Shown one piece after another: positions 10,601 through 23,859 of a stretch of 64,000 bases of DNA. The stretch's first letter is position 1. Each line of letters starts with the position of its first letter. A program made the translations under genes and the position numbers. The notes below the pieces were generated by a model. It saw only the letters and a program-made list of their open reading frames with translations. It was not told the DNA's origin and did not search any database. Source of the stretch: Sabellastarte sp. h YS-2021 (lineage: Eukaryota > Annelida > Polychaeta > Sabellida > Sabellidae); assembly GCA_964017235.1 (NCBI GenBank), contig OZ024931.1, positions 100,892,221 through 100,956,220 on the forward strand, in the 5' to 3' direction.

Positions 10601-11926
10601 GTTAGGGATATTTAAATATGGACTTCTTTATTATATGGATTTAATTTTGTCAAAGTTGTGATTTTTATGTCTCATGCAACAGCAACAACCAGGGTCATAT
10701 TATGACAGGTACTCTGCATTGTTATTTTGGGGAGTCATACCTACACAGAGGTGACAGCCTATATCATTAGATGTCAAACTTGCTAACCCACAAGGACATT
10801 CTATTTTGTCAAGGATAAGAAATCATATCTCAAGCAGTAAACTATTCCCACTAAAGGTAGCACAAGTGATAAAGCCTGCCTTTCCTCTCAGTTAATCACA
10901 CATATTTAGTGTTTGATGTCATTTTTATTGCATTAAATTTCATACACAAGTCACAGAGAAGAATATTATGTATTATTATTTGCTGTGCATAGTAATTTTT
11001 AAAACATTTACCTTAATATTGGACCAATTTTCCTCAAATCAAAAGGAACATAACCTCTAGAAATTTGCCATTAAATTGGTATAGATATTATATGGCTAGC
11101 TTCAATAAAACAATCACCAAAACTATTTTAAACACAGTTCCAGCAAGATTGTGGATCACAACAGGTGTTCGTGTTCTTCAAATATTTTTTAAAAAATCAC
11201 ACCAGTTATTGCAATAAATAGGATATAATTAATATACTATAACACAATAAAATGATATAGAGTTAGGGACATTTAAATATGGACTTCTTTATTATGTGGA
11301 TTTAATTTTGTCAAAGGTCAAAGTTGTGATTTTTATGTCTCATGCAACAGCAACAGCCAGGGTCATATTATGAAAGGTACTCTGCATTGTCATTTTGGGT
11401 AGTCATACCTACACAGAGGTGACAGCCTATCATCAGATGTCAAACTTGCTAACCCACAAGGACATTCTATTTTGTCAAGCATAAGAAATCATATCAGAAG
11501 CACTAAACTATTCCCACTAAAGGTAGCACAAGTGATAAAGCCTGCCTTTCCTCTCAGTTAATCACACATATTTAGTGTTTGATGTCATTTTTATTGCATT
11601 AAATTTCATCCACAAGTCACAGAGAAGAATATTTTTATTATTATTTGCTGTGCATAGTAATTTTTAAAACAATTATCTTAATATTGGACCAATTTTCCTC
11701 AAATCAAAAGGAACATAACCTCTAGAAATTTGCCTTTAAATTGGTATAGATATTAGATTGCTAGCTTCAATAAAACAATCACAAAAATTATTTTAAACAG
11801 AGTGCCAGCAAGATTGTGGATCACACCAGGTGTTCGTTTTCTTCAAATATTTTTTAAAAAGTCACACCAGTTATTGCAATAAATATGATATAATTAATAT
11901 ACTATAACACAATAAAATGATATAGA
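10601..11926. repeat. Dimer 9: A + B-alpha
   Basis: B starts at 11262. A is GTCAAG, T6A6 with an AAAATGAT tail. Similar to the alpha half of the following tetramers, but without their AAACTGAT A tail. Confidence 0.95.
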
Positions 11927-13251
11927 GTTAGGGATATTTAAATATGGACTTCTTTATTATATGGATTTAATTTTGTCAAAGTTGTGATTTTTATGTCTCA
12001 TGCAACAGCAACAACCAGGGTCATATTATGACAGGTACTCTGCATTGTTATTTTGGGGAGTCATACCTACACAGAGGTGACAGCCTATATCATTAGATGT
12101 CAAACTTGCTAACCCACAAGGACATTCTATTTTGTCGAGGATAAGAAATCATATCTCAAGCAGTAAACTATTCCCACTAAAGGTAGCACAAGTGATAAAG
12201 CCTGCCTTTCCACTCAGTTAATCACATATTTAGTGTTTGATGTCATTTTTATTGCATTAAATTTCATACACAAGTCACAGAGAAGAATATTATGTATTAT
12301 TATTTGCTGTGCATAGTAATTTTTAAAACATTTACCTTAATATTGGACCAATTTTCCTCAAATCAAAAGGAACATAACCTCTAGAAATTTGCCATTAAAT
12401 TGGTATAGATATTATATGGCTAGCTTCAATAAAACAATCACCAAAACTATTTTAAACACAGTTCCAGCAAGATTGTGGATCACAACAGGTGTTCGTGTTC
12501 TTCAAATATTTTAAAAAAAATCACACCAGTTATTGCAATAAATAGGATATAATTAATATACTATAACACAATAAAATGATATAGAGTTAGGGACATTTAA
12601 ATATGGACTTCTTTATTATGTGGATTTAATTTTGTCAAAGGTCAAAGTTGTGATTTTTATGTCTCATGCAACAGCAACAGCCAGGGTCATATTATGAAAG
12701 ATACTCTGCATTGTCATTTTGGGGAGTCATACCTACACAGAGGTGACAGCCTATCATCAGATGTCAAACTTGCTAACCCACAAGGACATTCTATTTTGTC
12801 AAGCATAAGAAATCATATCTGAAGCACTAAACTATTCCCACTAAAGGTAGCACAAGTGATAAAGCCTGCCTTTCCTCTCAGTTAATCACACATATTTAGT
12901 GTTTGATGTCATTTTTATTGCATTAAATATCATCCACAAGTCACAGAGAAGAATATTATTTATTATTATTTGCTGTGCATAGTAATTTTTAAAACAATTA
13001 TCTTAATATTGGACCAATTTTCCTCAAATCAAAAGGAACATAACCTCTAGAAATTTGCCTTTAAATTGATATAGATATTATATTGCTAGCTTCAATAAAA
13101 CAATCACAAAAATTATTTTAAACAGAGTTCCAGCAAGATTGTGGATCACACCAGGTGTTCGTTTTCTTCAAATATTTTTTAAAAAGTCACACCAGTTATT
13201 GCAATAAATATGATATAATTAATATACTATAACACAATAAACTGATATAGA
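11927..13251. repeat. Dimer 10: A (659 bp) + B-beta
   Basis: B starts at 12586. A has CACAT and the marker TTTCCACTCAG (A at 12212), shared only with dimers 12 and 14. Confidence 0.95.
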
Positions 13252-14577
13252 GTTAGGGATATTTAAATATGGACTTCTTTATTATATGGATTTAATTTTG
13301 TCAAAGTTGTGATTTTTATGTCTCATGCAACAGCAACAACCAGGGTCATATTATGACAGGTACTCTGCATTGTTATTTTGGGGAGTCATACCTACACAGA
13401 GGTGACAGCCTATATCATTAGATGTCAAACTTGCTAACCCACAAGGACATTCTATTTTGTCAAGGATAAGAAATCATATCTCAAGCAGTAAACTATTCCC
13501 ACTAAAGGTAGCACAAGTGATAAAGCCTGCCTTTCCTCTCAGTTAATCACACATATTTAGTGTTTGATGTCATTTTTATTGCATTAAATTTCATACACAA
13601 GTCACAGAGAAGAATATTATGTATTATTATTTGCTGTGCATAGTAATTTTTAAAACATTTACCTTAATATTGGACCAATTTTCCTCAAATCAAAAGGAAC
13701 ATAACCTCTAGAAATTTGCCATTAAATTGGTATAGATATTATATGGCTAGCTTCAATAAAACAATCACCAAAACTATTTTAAACACAGTTCCAGCAAGAT
13801 TGTGGATCACAACAGGTGTTCGTGTTCTTCAAATATTTTTTAAAAAATCACACCAGTTATTGCAATAAATAGGATATAATTAATATACTATAACACAATA
13901 AACTGATATAGAGTTAGGGACATTTAAATATGGACTTCTTTATTATGTGGATTTAATTTTGTCAAAGGTCAAAGTTGTGATTTTTATGTCTCATGCAACA
14001 GCAACAGCCAGGGTCATATTATGAAAGGTACTCTGCATTGTCATTTTGGGTAGTCATACCTACACAGAGGTGACAGCCTATCATCAGATGTCAAACTTGC
14101 TAACCCACAAGGACATTCTATTTTGTCAAGCATAAGAAATCATATCAGAAGCACTAAACTATTCCCACTAAAGGTAGCACAAGTGATAAAGCCTGCCTTT
14201 CCTCTCAGTTAATCACACATATTTAGTGTTTGATGTCATTTTTATTGCATTAAATTTCATCCACAAGTCACAGAGAAGAATATTTTTATTATTATTTGCT
14301 GTGCATAGTAATTTTTAAAACAATTATCTTAATATTGGACCAATTTTCCTCAAATCAAAAGGAACATAACCTCTAGAAATTTGCCTTTAAATTGGTATAG
14401 ATATTAGATTGCTAGCTTCAATAAAACAATCACAAAAATTATTTTAAACAGAGTGCCAGCAAGATTGTGGATCACACCAGGTGTTCGTTTTCTTCAAATA
14501 TTTTTTAAAAAGTCACACCAGTTATTGCAATAAATATGATATAATTAATATACTATAACACAATAAAATGATATAGA
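13252..14577. repeat. Dimer 11: A + B-alpha
   Basis: B starts at 13913. A is GTCAAG, T6A6 and ends in AAACTGAT, a tail otherwise confined to beta-type B monomers. Confidence 0.95.
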
Positions 14578-15902
14578 GTTAGGGATATTTAAATATGGAC
14601 TTCTTTATTATATGGATTTAATTTTGTCAAAGTTGTGATTTTTATGTCTCATGCAACAGCAACAACCAGGGTCATATTATGACAGGTACTCTGCATTGTT
14701 ATTTTGGGGAGTCATACCTACACAGAGGTGACAGCCTATATCATTAGATGTCAAACTTGCTAACCCACAAGGACATTCTATTTTGTCGAGGATAAGAAAT
14801 CATATCTCAAGCAGTAAACTATTCCCACTAAAGGTAGCACAAGTGATAAAGCCTGCCTTTCCACTCAGTTAATCACATATTTAGTGTTTGATGTCATTTT
14901 TATTGCATTAAATTTCATACACAAGTCACAGAGAAGAATATTATGTATTATTATTTGCTGTGCATAGTAATTTTTAAAACATTTACCTTAATATTGGACC
15001 AATTTTCCTCAAATCAAAAGGAACATAACCTCTAGAAATTTGCCATTAAATTGGTATAGATATTATATGGCTAGCTTCAATAAAACAATCACCAAAACTA
15101 TTTTAAACACAGTTCCAGCAAGATTGTGGATCACAACAGGTGTTCGTGTTCTTCAAATATTTTAAAAAAAATCACACCAGTTATTGCAATAAATAGGATA
15201 TAATTAATATACTATAACACAATAAAATGATATAGAGTTAGGGACATTTAAATATGGACTTCTTTATTATGTGGATTTAATTTTGTCAAAGGTCAAAGTT
15301 GTGATTTTTATGTCTCATGCAACAGCAACAGCCAGGGTCATATTATGAAAGATACTCTGCATTGTCATTTTGGGGAGTCATACCTACACAGAGGTGACAG
15401 CCTATCATCAGATGTCAAACTTGCTAACCCACAAGGACATTCTATTTTGTCAAGCATAAGAAATCATATCTGAAGCACTAAACTATTCCCACTAAAGGTA
15501 GCACAAGTGATAAAGCCTGCCTTTCCTCTCAGTTAATCACACATATTTAGTGTTTGATGTCATTTTTATTGCATTAAATATCATCCACAAGTCACAGAGA
15601 AGAATATTATTTATTATTATTTGCTGTGCATAGTAATTTTTAAAACAATTATCTTAATATTGGACCAATTTTCCTCAAATCAAAAGGAACATAACCTCTA
15701 GAAATTTGCCTTTAAATTGATATAGATATTATATTGCTAGCTTCAATAAAACAATCACAAAAATTATTTTAAACAGAGTTCCAGCAAGATTGTGGATCAC
15801 ACCAGGTGTTCGTTTTCTTCAAATATTTTTTAAAAAGTCACACCAGTTATTGCAATAAATATGATATAATTAATATACTATAACACAATAAACTGATATA
15901 GA
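14578..15902. repeat. Dimer 12: A (659 bp) + B-beta
   Basis: B starts at 15237. Second copy of the TTTCCACTCAG haplotype (A at 14863). Confidence 0.95.
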
Positions 15903-17228
15903 GTTAGGGATATTTAAATATGGACTTCTTTATTATATGGATTTAATTTTGTCAAAGTTGTGATTTTTATGTCTCATGCAACAGCAACAACCAGGGTCAT
16001 ATTATGACAGGTACTCTGCATTGTTATTTTGGGGAGTCATACCTACACAGAGGTGACAGCCTATATCATTAGATGTCAAACTTGCTAACCCACAAGGACA
16101 TTCTATTTTGTCAAGGATAAGAAATCATATCTCAAGCAGTAAACTATTCCCACTAAAGGTAGCACAAGTGATAAAGCCTGCCTTTCCTCTCAGTTAATCA
16201 CACATATTTAGTGTTTGATGTCATTTTTATTGCATTAAATTTCATACACAAGTCACAGAGAAGAATATTATGTATTATTATTTGCTGTGCATAGTAATTT
16301 TTAAAACATTTACCTTAATATTGGACCAATTTTCCTCAAATCAAAAGGAACATAACCTCTAGAAATTTGCCATTAAATTGGTATAGATATTATATGGCTA
16401 GCTTCAATAAAACAATCACCAAAACTATTTTAAACACAGTTCCAGCAAGATTGTGGATCACAACAGGTGTTCGTGTTCTTCAAATATTTTTTAAAAAATC
16501 ACACCAGTTATTGCAATAAATAGGATATAATTAATATACTATAACACAATAAACTGATATAGAGTTAGGGACATTTAAATATGGACTTCTTTATTATGTG
16601 GATTTAATTTTGTCAAAGGTCAAAGTTGTGATTTTTATGTCTCATGCAACAGCAACAGCCAGGGTCATATTATGAAAGGTACTCTGCATTGTCATTTTGG
16701 GTAGTCATACCTACACAGAGGTGACAGCCTATCATCAGATGTCAAACTTGCTAACCCACAAGGACATTCTATTTTGTCAAGCATAAGAAATCATATCAGA
16801 AGCACTAAACTATTCCCACTAAAGGTAGCACAAGTGATAAAGCCTGCCTTTCCTCTCAGTTAATCACACATATTTAGTGTTTGATGTCATTTTTATTGCA
16901 TTAAATTTCATCCACAAGTCACAGAGAAGAATATTTTTATTATTATTTGCTGTGCATAGTAATTTTTAAAACAATTATCTTAATATTGGACCAATTTTCC
17001 TCAAATCAAAAGGAACATAACCTCTAGAAATTTGCCTTTAAATTGGTATAGATATTAGATTGCTAGCTTCAATAAAACAATCACAAAAATTATTTTAAAC
17101 AGAGTGCCAGCAAGATTGTGGATCACACCAGGTGTTCGTTTTCTTCAAATATTTTTTAAAAAGTCACACCAGTTATTGCAATAAATATGATATAATTAAT
17201 ATACTATAACACAATAAAATGATATAGA
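15903..17228. repeat. Dimer 13: A + B-alpha
   Basis: B starts at 16564. Same haplotype as dimer 11, including the AAACTGAT A tail. Confidence 0.95.
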
Positions 17229-18553
17229 GTTAGGGATATTTAAATATGGACTTCTTTATTATATGGATTTAATTTTGTCAAAGTTGTGATTTTTATGTCT
17301 CATGCAACAGCAACAACCAGGGTCATATTATGACAGGTACTCTGCATTGTTATTTTGGGGAGTCATACCTACACAGAGGTGACAGCCTATATCATTAGAT
17401 GTCAAACTTGCTAACCCACAAGGACATTCTATTTTGTCGAGGATAAGAAATCATATCTCAAGCAGTAAACTATTCCCACTAAAGGTAGCACAAGTGATAA
17501 AGCCTGCCTTTCCACTCAGTTAATCACATATTTAGTGTTTGATGTCATTTTTATTGCATTAAATTTCATACACAAGTCACAGAGAAGAATATTATGTATT
17601 ATTATTTGCTGTGCATAGTAATTTTTAAAACATTTACCTTAATATTGGACCAATTTTCCTCAAATCAAAAGGAACATAACCTCTAGAAATTTGCCATTAA
17701 ATTGGTATAGATATTATATGGCTAGCTTCAATAAAACAATCACCAAAACTATTTTAAACACAGTTCCAGCAAGATTGTGGATCACAACAGGTGTTCGTGT
17801 TCTTCAAATATTTTAAAAAAAATCACACCAGTTATTGCAATAAATAGGATATAATTAATATACTATAACACAATAAAATGATATAGAGTTAGGGACATTT
17901 AAATATGGACTTCTTTATTATGTGGATTTAATTTTGTCAAAGGTCAAAGTTGTGATTTTTATGTCTCATGCAACAGCAACAGCCAGGGTCATATTATGAA
18001 AGATACTCTGCATTGTCATTTTGGGGAGTCATACCTACACAGAGGTGACAGCCTATCATCAGATGTCAAACTTGCTAACCCACAAGGACATTCTATTTTG
18101 TCAAGCATAAGAAATCATATCTGAAGCACTAAACTATTCCCACTAAAGGTAGCACAAGTGATAAAGCCTGCCTTTCCTCTCAGTTAATCACACATATTTA
18201 GTGTTTGATGTCATTTTTATTGCATTAAATATCATCCACAAGTCACAGAGAAGAATATTATTTATTATTATTTGCTGTGCATAGTAATTTTTAAAACAAT
18301 TATCTTAATATTGGACCAATTTTCCTCAAATCAAAAGGAACATAACCTCTAGAAATTTGCCTTTAAATTGATATAGATATTATATTGCTAGCTTCAATAA
18401 AACAATCACAAAAATTATTTTAAACAGAGTTCCAGCAAGATTGTGGATCACACCAGGTGTTCGTTTTCTTCAAATATTTTTTAAAAAGTCACACCAGTTA
18501 TTGCAATAAATATGATATAATTAATATACTATAACACAATAAACTGATATAGA
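17229..18553. repeat. Dimer 14: A (659 bp) + B-beta
   Basis: B starts at 17888. Third copy of the TTTCCACTCAG haplotype (A at 17514). Confidence 0.95.
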
Positions 18554-19879
18554 GTTAGGGATATTTAAATATGGACTTCTTTATTATATGGATTTAATTT
18601 TGTCAAAGTTGTGATTTTTATGTCTCATGCAACAGCAACAACCAGGGTCATATTATGACAGGTACTCTGCATTGTTATTTTGGGGAGTCATACCTACACA
18701 GAGGTGACAGCCTATATCATTAGATGTCAAACTTGCTAACCCACAAGGACATTCTATTTTGTCAAGGATAAGAAATCATATCTCAAGCAGTAAACTATTC
18801 CCACTAAAGGTAGCACAAGTGATAAAGCCTGCCTTTCCTCTCAGTTAATCACACATATTTAGTGTTTGATGTCATTTTTATTGCATTAAATTTCATACAC
18901 AAGTCACAGAGAAGAATATTATGTATTATTATTTGCTGTGCATAGTAATTTTTAAAACATTTACCTTAATATTGGACCAATTTTCCTCAAATCAAAAGGA
19001 ACATAACCTCTAGAAATTTGCCATTAAATTGGTATAGATATTATATGGCTAGCTTCAATAAAACAATCACCAAAACTATTTTAAACACAGTTCCAGCAAG
19101 ATTGTGGATCACAACAGGTGTTCGTGTTCTTCAAATATTTTTTAAAAAATCACACCAGTTATTGCAATAAATAGGATATAATTAATATACTATAACACAA
19201 TAAACTGATATAGAGTTAGGGACATTTAAATATGGACTTCTTTATTATGTGGATTTAATTTTGTCAAAGGTCAAAGTTGTGATTTTTATGTCTCATGCAA
19301 CAGCAACAGCCAGGGTCATATTATGAAAGGTACTCTGCATTGTCATTTTGGGTAGTCATACCTACACAGAGGTGACAGCCTATCATCAGATGTCAAACTT
19401 GCTAACCCACAAGGACATTCTATTTTGTCAAGCATAAGAAATCATATCAGAAGCACTAAACTATTCCCACTAAAGGTAGCACAAGTGATAAAGCCTGCCT
19501 TTCCTCTCAGTTAATCACACATATTTAGTGTTTGATGTCATTTTTATTGCATTAAATTTCATCCACAAGTCACAGAGAAGAATATTTTTATTATTATTTG
19601 CTGTGCATAGTAATTTTTAAAACAATTATCTTAATATTGGACCAATTTTCCTCAAATCAAAAGGAACATAACCTCTAGAAATTTGCCTTTAAATTGGTAT
19701 AGATATTAGATTGCTAGCTTCAATAAAACAATCACAAAAATTATTTTAAACAGAGTGCCAGCAAGATTGTGGATCACACCAGGTGTTCGTTTTCTTCAAA
19801 TATTTTTTAAAAAGTCACACCAGTTATTGCAATAAATATGATATAATTAATATACTATAACACAATAAAATGATATAGA
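18554..19879. repeat. Dimer 15: A + B-alpha
   Basis: B starts at 19215. Last A with the AAACTGAT tail; end of the tetramer block. Confidence 0.95.
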
Positions 19880-20540
19880 GTTAGGGATATTTAAATATGG
19901 ACTTCTTTATTATATGGATTTAATTTTGTCAAAGTTGTGATTTTTATGTCTCATGCAACAGCAACAACCAGGGTCATATTATGACAGGTACTCTGCATTG
20001 TTATTTTGGGGAGTCATACCTACACAGAGGTGACAGCCTATATCATTAGATGTCAAACTTGCTAACCCACAAGGACATTCTATTTTGTCGAGGATAAGAA
20101 ATCATATCTCAAGCAGTAAACTATTCCCACTAAAGGTAGCACAAGTGATAAAGCCTGCCTTTCCTCTCAGTTAATCACACATATTTAGTGTTTGATGTCA
20201 TTTTTATTGCATTAAATTTCATACACAAGTCACAGAGAAGAATATTATGTATTATTATTTGCTGTGCATAGTAATTTTTAAAACATTTACCTTAATATTG
20301 GACCAATTTTCCTCAAATCAAAAGGAACATAACCTCTAGAAATTTGCCATTAAATTGGTATAGATATTATATGGCTAGCTTCAATAAAACAATCACCAAA
20401 ACTATTTTAAACACAGTTCCAGCAAGATTGTGGATCACAACAGGTGTTCGTGTTCTTAAAATATTTTTAAAAAAATCACACCAGTTATTGCAATAAATAG
20501 GATATAATTAATATACTATAACACAATAAAATGATACAGA

Positions 20541-21206
20541 GTTAGGGACATTTAAATATGGACTTCTTTATTATGTGGATTTAATTTTGTCAAAGGTCAA
20601 AGTTGTGATTTTTATGTCTCATGCAACAGCAACAGCCAGGGTCATATTATGAAAGGTACTCTGCATTGTCATTTTGGGGAGTCATACCTACACAGAGGTG
20701 ACAGCCTATCATCAGATGTCAAACTTGCTAACCCACAAGGACATTCTATTTTGTCAAGCATAAGAAATCATATCAGAAGCACTAAACTATTCCCACTAAA
20801 GGTAGCACAAGTGATAAAGCCTGCCTTTCCTCTCAGTTAATCACACATATTTAGTGTTTGATGTCATTTTTATTGCATTAAATTTCATCCACAAGTCACA
20901 GAGAAGAATGTTATTTATTATTATTTGCTGTGCATAGTAATTTTTAAAACAATTATCTTAATATTGGACCAATTTTCCTCAAATCAAAAGGAACATAACC
21001 TCTAGAAATTTGCCTTTAAATTGGTATAGATATTATATTGCTAGCTTCAATAAAACAATCACAAAAATTATTTTAAACAGAGTTCCAGCAAGATTGTGGA
21101 TCACACCAGGTGTTCGTTTTCTTCAAATATTTTTTAAAAAGTCACACCAGTTATTGCAATAAATATGATATAATTAATATACTATAACACAATAAAATGA
21201 TATAGA
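20541..21206. repeat. Monomer B, subtype gamma, type copy
   Basis: Representative gamma B monomer, 666 bp. It combines GAAAGGTAC, GGGGAG, ATATCAGAAG, AAATTTCATCC, GAATGTTATTT, TTGGTATAG, ATTATATTG, GAGTTCC and AAAATGAT. Only GAATGTT is private. Every other diagnostic base agrees with alpha, beta or A, so gamma looks nearest to the ancestral B (inference). Ten copies, each preceded by an A monomer with a T5A7 tract. Gamma keeps the 63-codon frame open. Confidence 0.93.
20649..20840 (+). other. 63-codon open frame in gamma B monomer, probably non-coding
   Basis: Reads from an ATG 108 bases into B to TAA. The predicted peptide is identical in all ten gamma copies (20649, 32582, 33909, 35236, 37889, 45849, 48503, 51156, 59114, 61768). 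It is basic, with a Ser/Ile/Leu-rich middle. I see no signal peptide, membrane segment or known motif, and I do not recognise it. Alpha monomers stop at codon 11 (TAG), beta at codon 43 (TGA), and A monomers shift frame and stop after about 23 codons. With 37 of 48 B monomers interrupted, selection for a protein is unlikely. The open state probably reflects gamma's closeness to the ancestral B. Bases around the ATG (A at -3, A at +4) are only moderately favourable. No promoter is evident. Confidence 0.12.
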
Positions 21207-22532
21207 GTTAGGGATATTTAAATATGGACTTCTTTATTATATGGATTTAATTTTGTCAAAGTTGTGATTTTTATGTCTCATGCAACAGCAACAACCAGGG
21301 TCATATTATGACAGGTACTCTGCATTGTTATTTTGGGGAGTCATACCTACACAGAGGTGACAGCCTATATCATTAGATGTCAAACTTGCTAACCCACAAG
21401 GACATTCTATTTTGTCGAGGATAAGAAATCATATCTCAAGCAGTAAACTATTCCCACTAAAGGTAGCACAAGTGATAAAGCCTGCCTTTCCTCTCAGTTA
21501 ATCACACATATTTAGTGTTTGATGTCATTTTTATTGCATTAAATTTCATACACAAGTCACAGAGAAGAATATTATGTATTATTATTTGCTGTGCATAGTA
21601 ATTTTTAAAACATTTACCTTAATATTGGACCAATTTTCCTCAAATCAAAAGGAACATAACCTCTAGAAATTTGCCATTAAATTGGTATAGATATTATATG
21701 GCTAGCTTCAATAAAACAATCACCAAAACTATTTTAAACACAGTTCCAGCAAGATTGTGGATCACAACAGGTGTTCGTGTTCTTCAAATATTTTAAAAAA
21801 AATCACACCAGTTATTGCAATAAATAGGATATAATTAATATACTATAACACAATAAAATGATATAGAGTTAGGGACATTTAAATATGGACTTCTTTATTA
21901 TGTGGATTTAATTTTGTCAAAGGTCAAAGTTGTGATTTTTATGTCTCATGCAACAGCAACAGCCAGGGTCATATTATGAAAGGTACTCTGCATTGTCATT
22001 TTGGGTAGTCATACCTACACAGAGGTGACAGCCTATCATCAGATGTCAAACTTGCTAACCCACAAGGACATTCTATTTTGTCAAGCATAAGAAATCATAT
22101 CAGAAGCACTAAACTATTCCCACTAAAGGTAGCACAAGTGATAAAGCCTGCCTTTCCTCTCAGTTAATCACACATATTTAGTGTTTGATGTCATTTTTAT
22201 TGCATTAAATTTCATCCACAAGTCACAGAGAAGAATATTTTTATTATTATTTGCTGTGCATAGTAATTTTTAAAACAATTATCTTAATATTGGACCAATT
22301 TTCCTCAAATCAAAAGGAACATAACCTCTAGAAATTTGCCTTTAAATTGGTATAGATATTAGATTGCTAGCTTCAATAAAACAATCACAAAAATTATTTT
22401 AAACAGAGTGCCAGCAAGATTGTGGATCACACCAGGTGTTCGTTTTCTTCAAATATTTTTTAAAAAGTCACACCAGTTATTGCAATAAATATGATATAAT
22501 TAATATACTATAACACAATAAAATGATATAGA
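21207..22532. repeat. Dimer 17: A + B-alpha
   Basis: B starts at 21868. A is GTCGAG, T4A8. Counterpart of dimer 1. Confidence 0.95.
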
Positions 22533-23859
22533 GTTAGGGATATTTAAATATGGACTTCTTTATTATATGGATTTAATTTTGTCAAAGTTGTGATTTTTAT
22601 GTCTCATGCAACAGCAACAACCAGGGTCATATTATGACAGGTACTCTGCATTGTTATTTTGGGGAGTCATACCTACACAGAGGTGACAGCCTATATCATT
22701 AGATGTCAAACTTGCTAACCCACAAGGACATTCTATTTTGTCGAGGATAAGAAATCATATCTCAAGCAGTAAACTATTCCCACTAAAGGTAGCACAAGTG
22801 ATAAAGCCTGCCTTTCCTCTCAGTTAATCACACATATTTAGTGTTTGATGTCATTTTTATTGCATTAAATTTCATACACAAGTCACAGAGAAGAATATTA
22901 TGTATTATTATTTGCTGTGCATAGTAATTTTTAAAACATTTACCTTAATATTGGACCTATTTTCCTCAAATCAAAAGGAACATAACCTCTAGAAATTTGC
23001 CATTAAATTGGTATAGATATTATATGGCTAGCTTCAATAAAACAATCACCAAAACTATTTTAAACACAGTTCCAGCAAGATTGTGGATCACAACAGGTGT
23101 TCGTGTTCTTCAAATATTTTAAAAAAAATCACACCAGTTATTGCAATAAATAGGATATAATTAATATACTATAACACAATAAAATGATATAGAGTTAGGG
23201 ACATTTAAATATGGACTTCTTTATTATGTGGATTTAATTTTGTCAAAGGTCAAAGTTGTGATTTTTATGTCTCATGCAACAGCAACAGCCAGGGTCATAT
23301 TATGAAAGATACTCTGCATTGTCATTTTGGGGAGTCATACCTACACAGAGGTGACAGCCTATCATCAGATGTCAAACTTGCTAACCCACAAGGACATTCT
23401 ATTTTGTCAAGCATAAGAAATCATATCTGAAGCACTAAACTATTCCCACTAAAGGTAGCACAAGTGATAAAGCCTGCCTTTCCTCTCAGTTAATCACACA
23501 TATTTAGTGTTTGATGTCATTTTTATTGCATTAAATATCATCCACAAGTCACAGAGAAGAATATTATTTATTATTATTTGCTGTGCATAGTAATTTTTAA
23601 AACAATTATCTTAATATTGGACCAATTTTCCTCAAATCAAAAGGAACATAACCTCTAGAAATTTGCCTTTAAATTGATATAGATATTATATTGCTAGCTT
23701 CAATAAAACAATCACAAAAATTATTTTAAACAGAGTTCCAGCAAGATTGTGGATCACACCAGGTGTTCGTTTTCTTCAAATATTTTTTAAAAAGTCACAC
23801 CAGTTATTGCAATAAATATGATATAATTAATATACTATAACACAATAAACTGATATAGA
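22533..23859. repeat. Dimer 18: A + B-beta
   Basis: B starts at 23194. A carries ACCTAT. Counterpart of dimer 2, with the eight bases present that dimer 2 lacks. Confidence 0.95.

Larger units (their letters stand above)
11927..14577. repeat. Beta-alpha tetramer, copy 1
   Basis: 2651 bp: a 659-bp A with TTTCCACTCAG, B-beta, an A with T6A6 and AAACTGAT tail, then B-alpha. Three exact-length copies follow one another. Confidence 0.92.
14578..17228. repeat. Beta-alpha tetramer, copy 2
   Basis: 2651 bp, with the same two private markers as copy 1 at the same offsets (A at 14863; AAACTGAT tail just before 16564). Confidence 0.92.
17229..19879. repeat. Beta-alpha tetramer, copy 3
   Basis: 2651 bp, ending just before the first gamma dimer. 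Marker base at 17514. Confidence 0.92.
19880..21206. repeat. Dimer 16: A + B-gamma
   Basis: B starts at 20541. First gamma dimer. A has T5A7, the GATACAG tail and a private TTCTTAAAAT (for TTCTTCAAAT). 63-codon frame open at 20649-20840. Confidence 0.95.
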
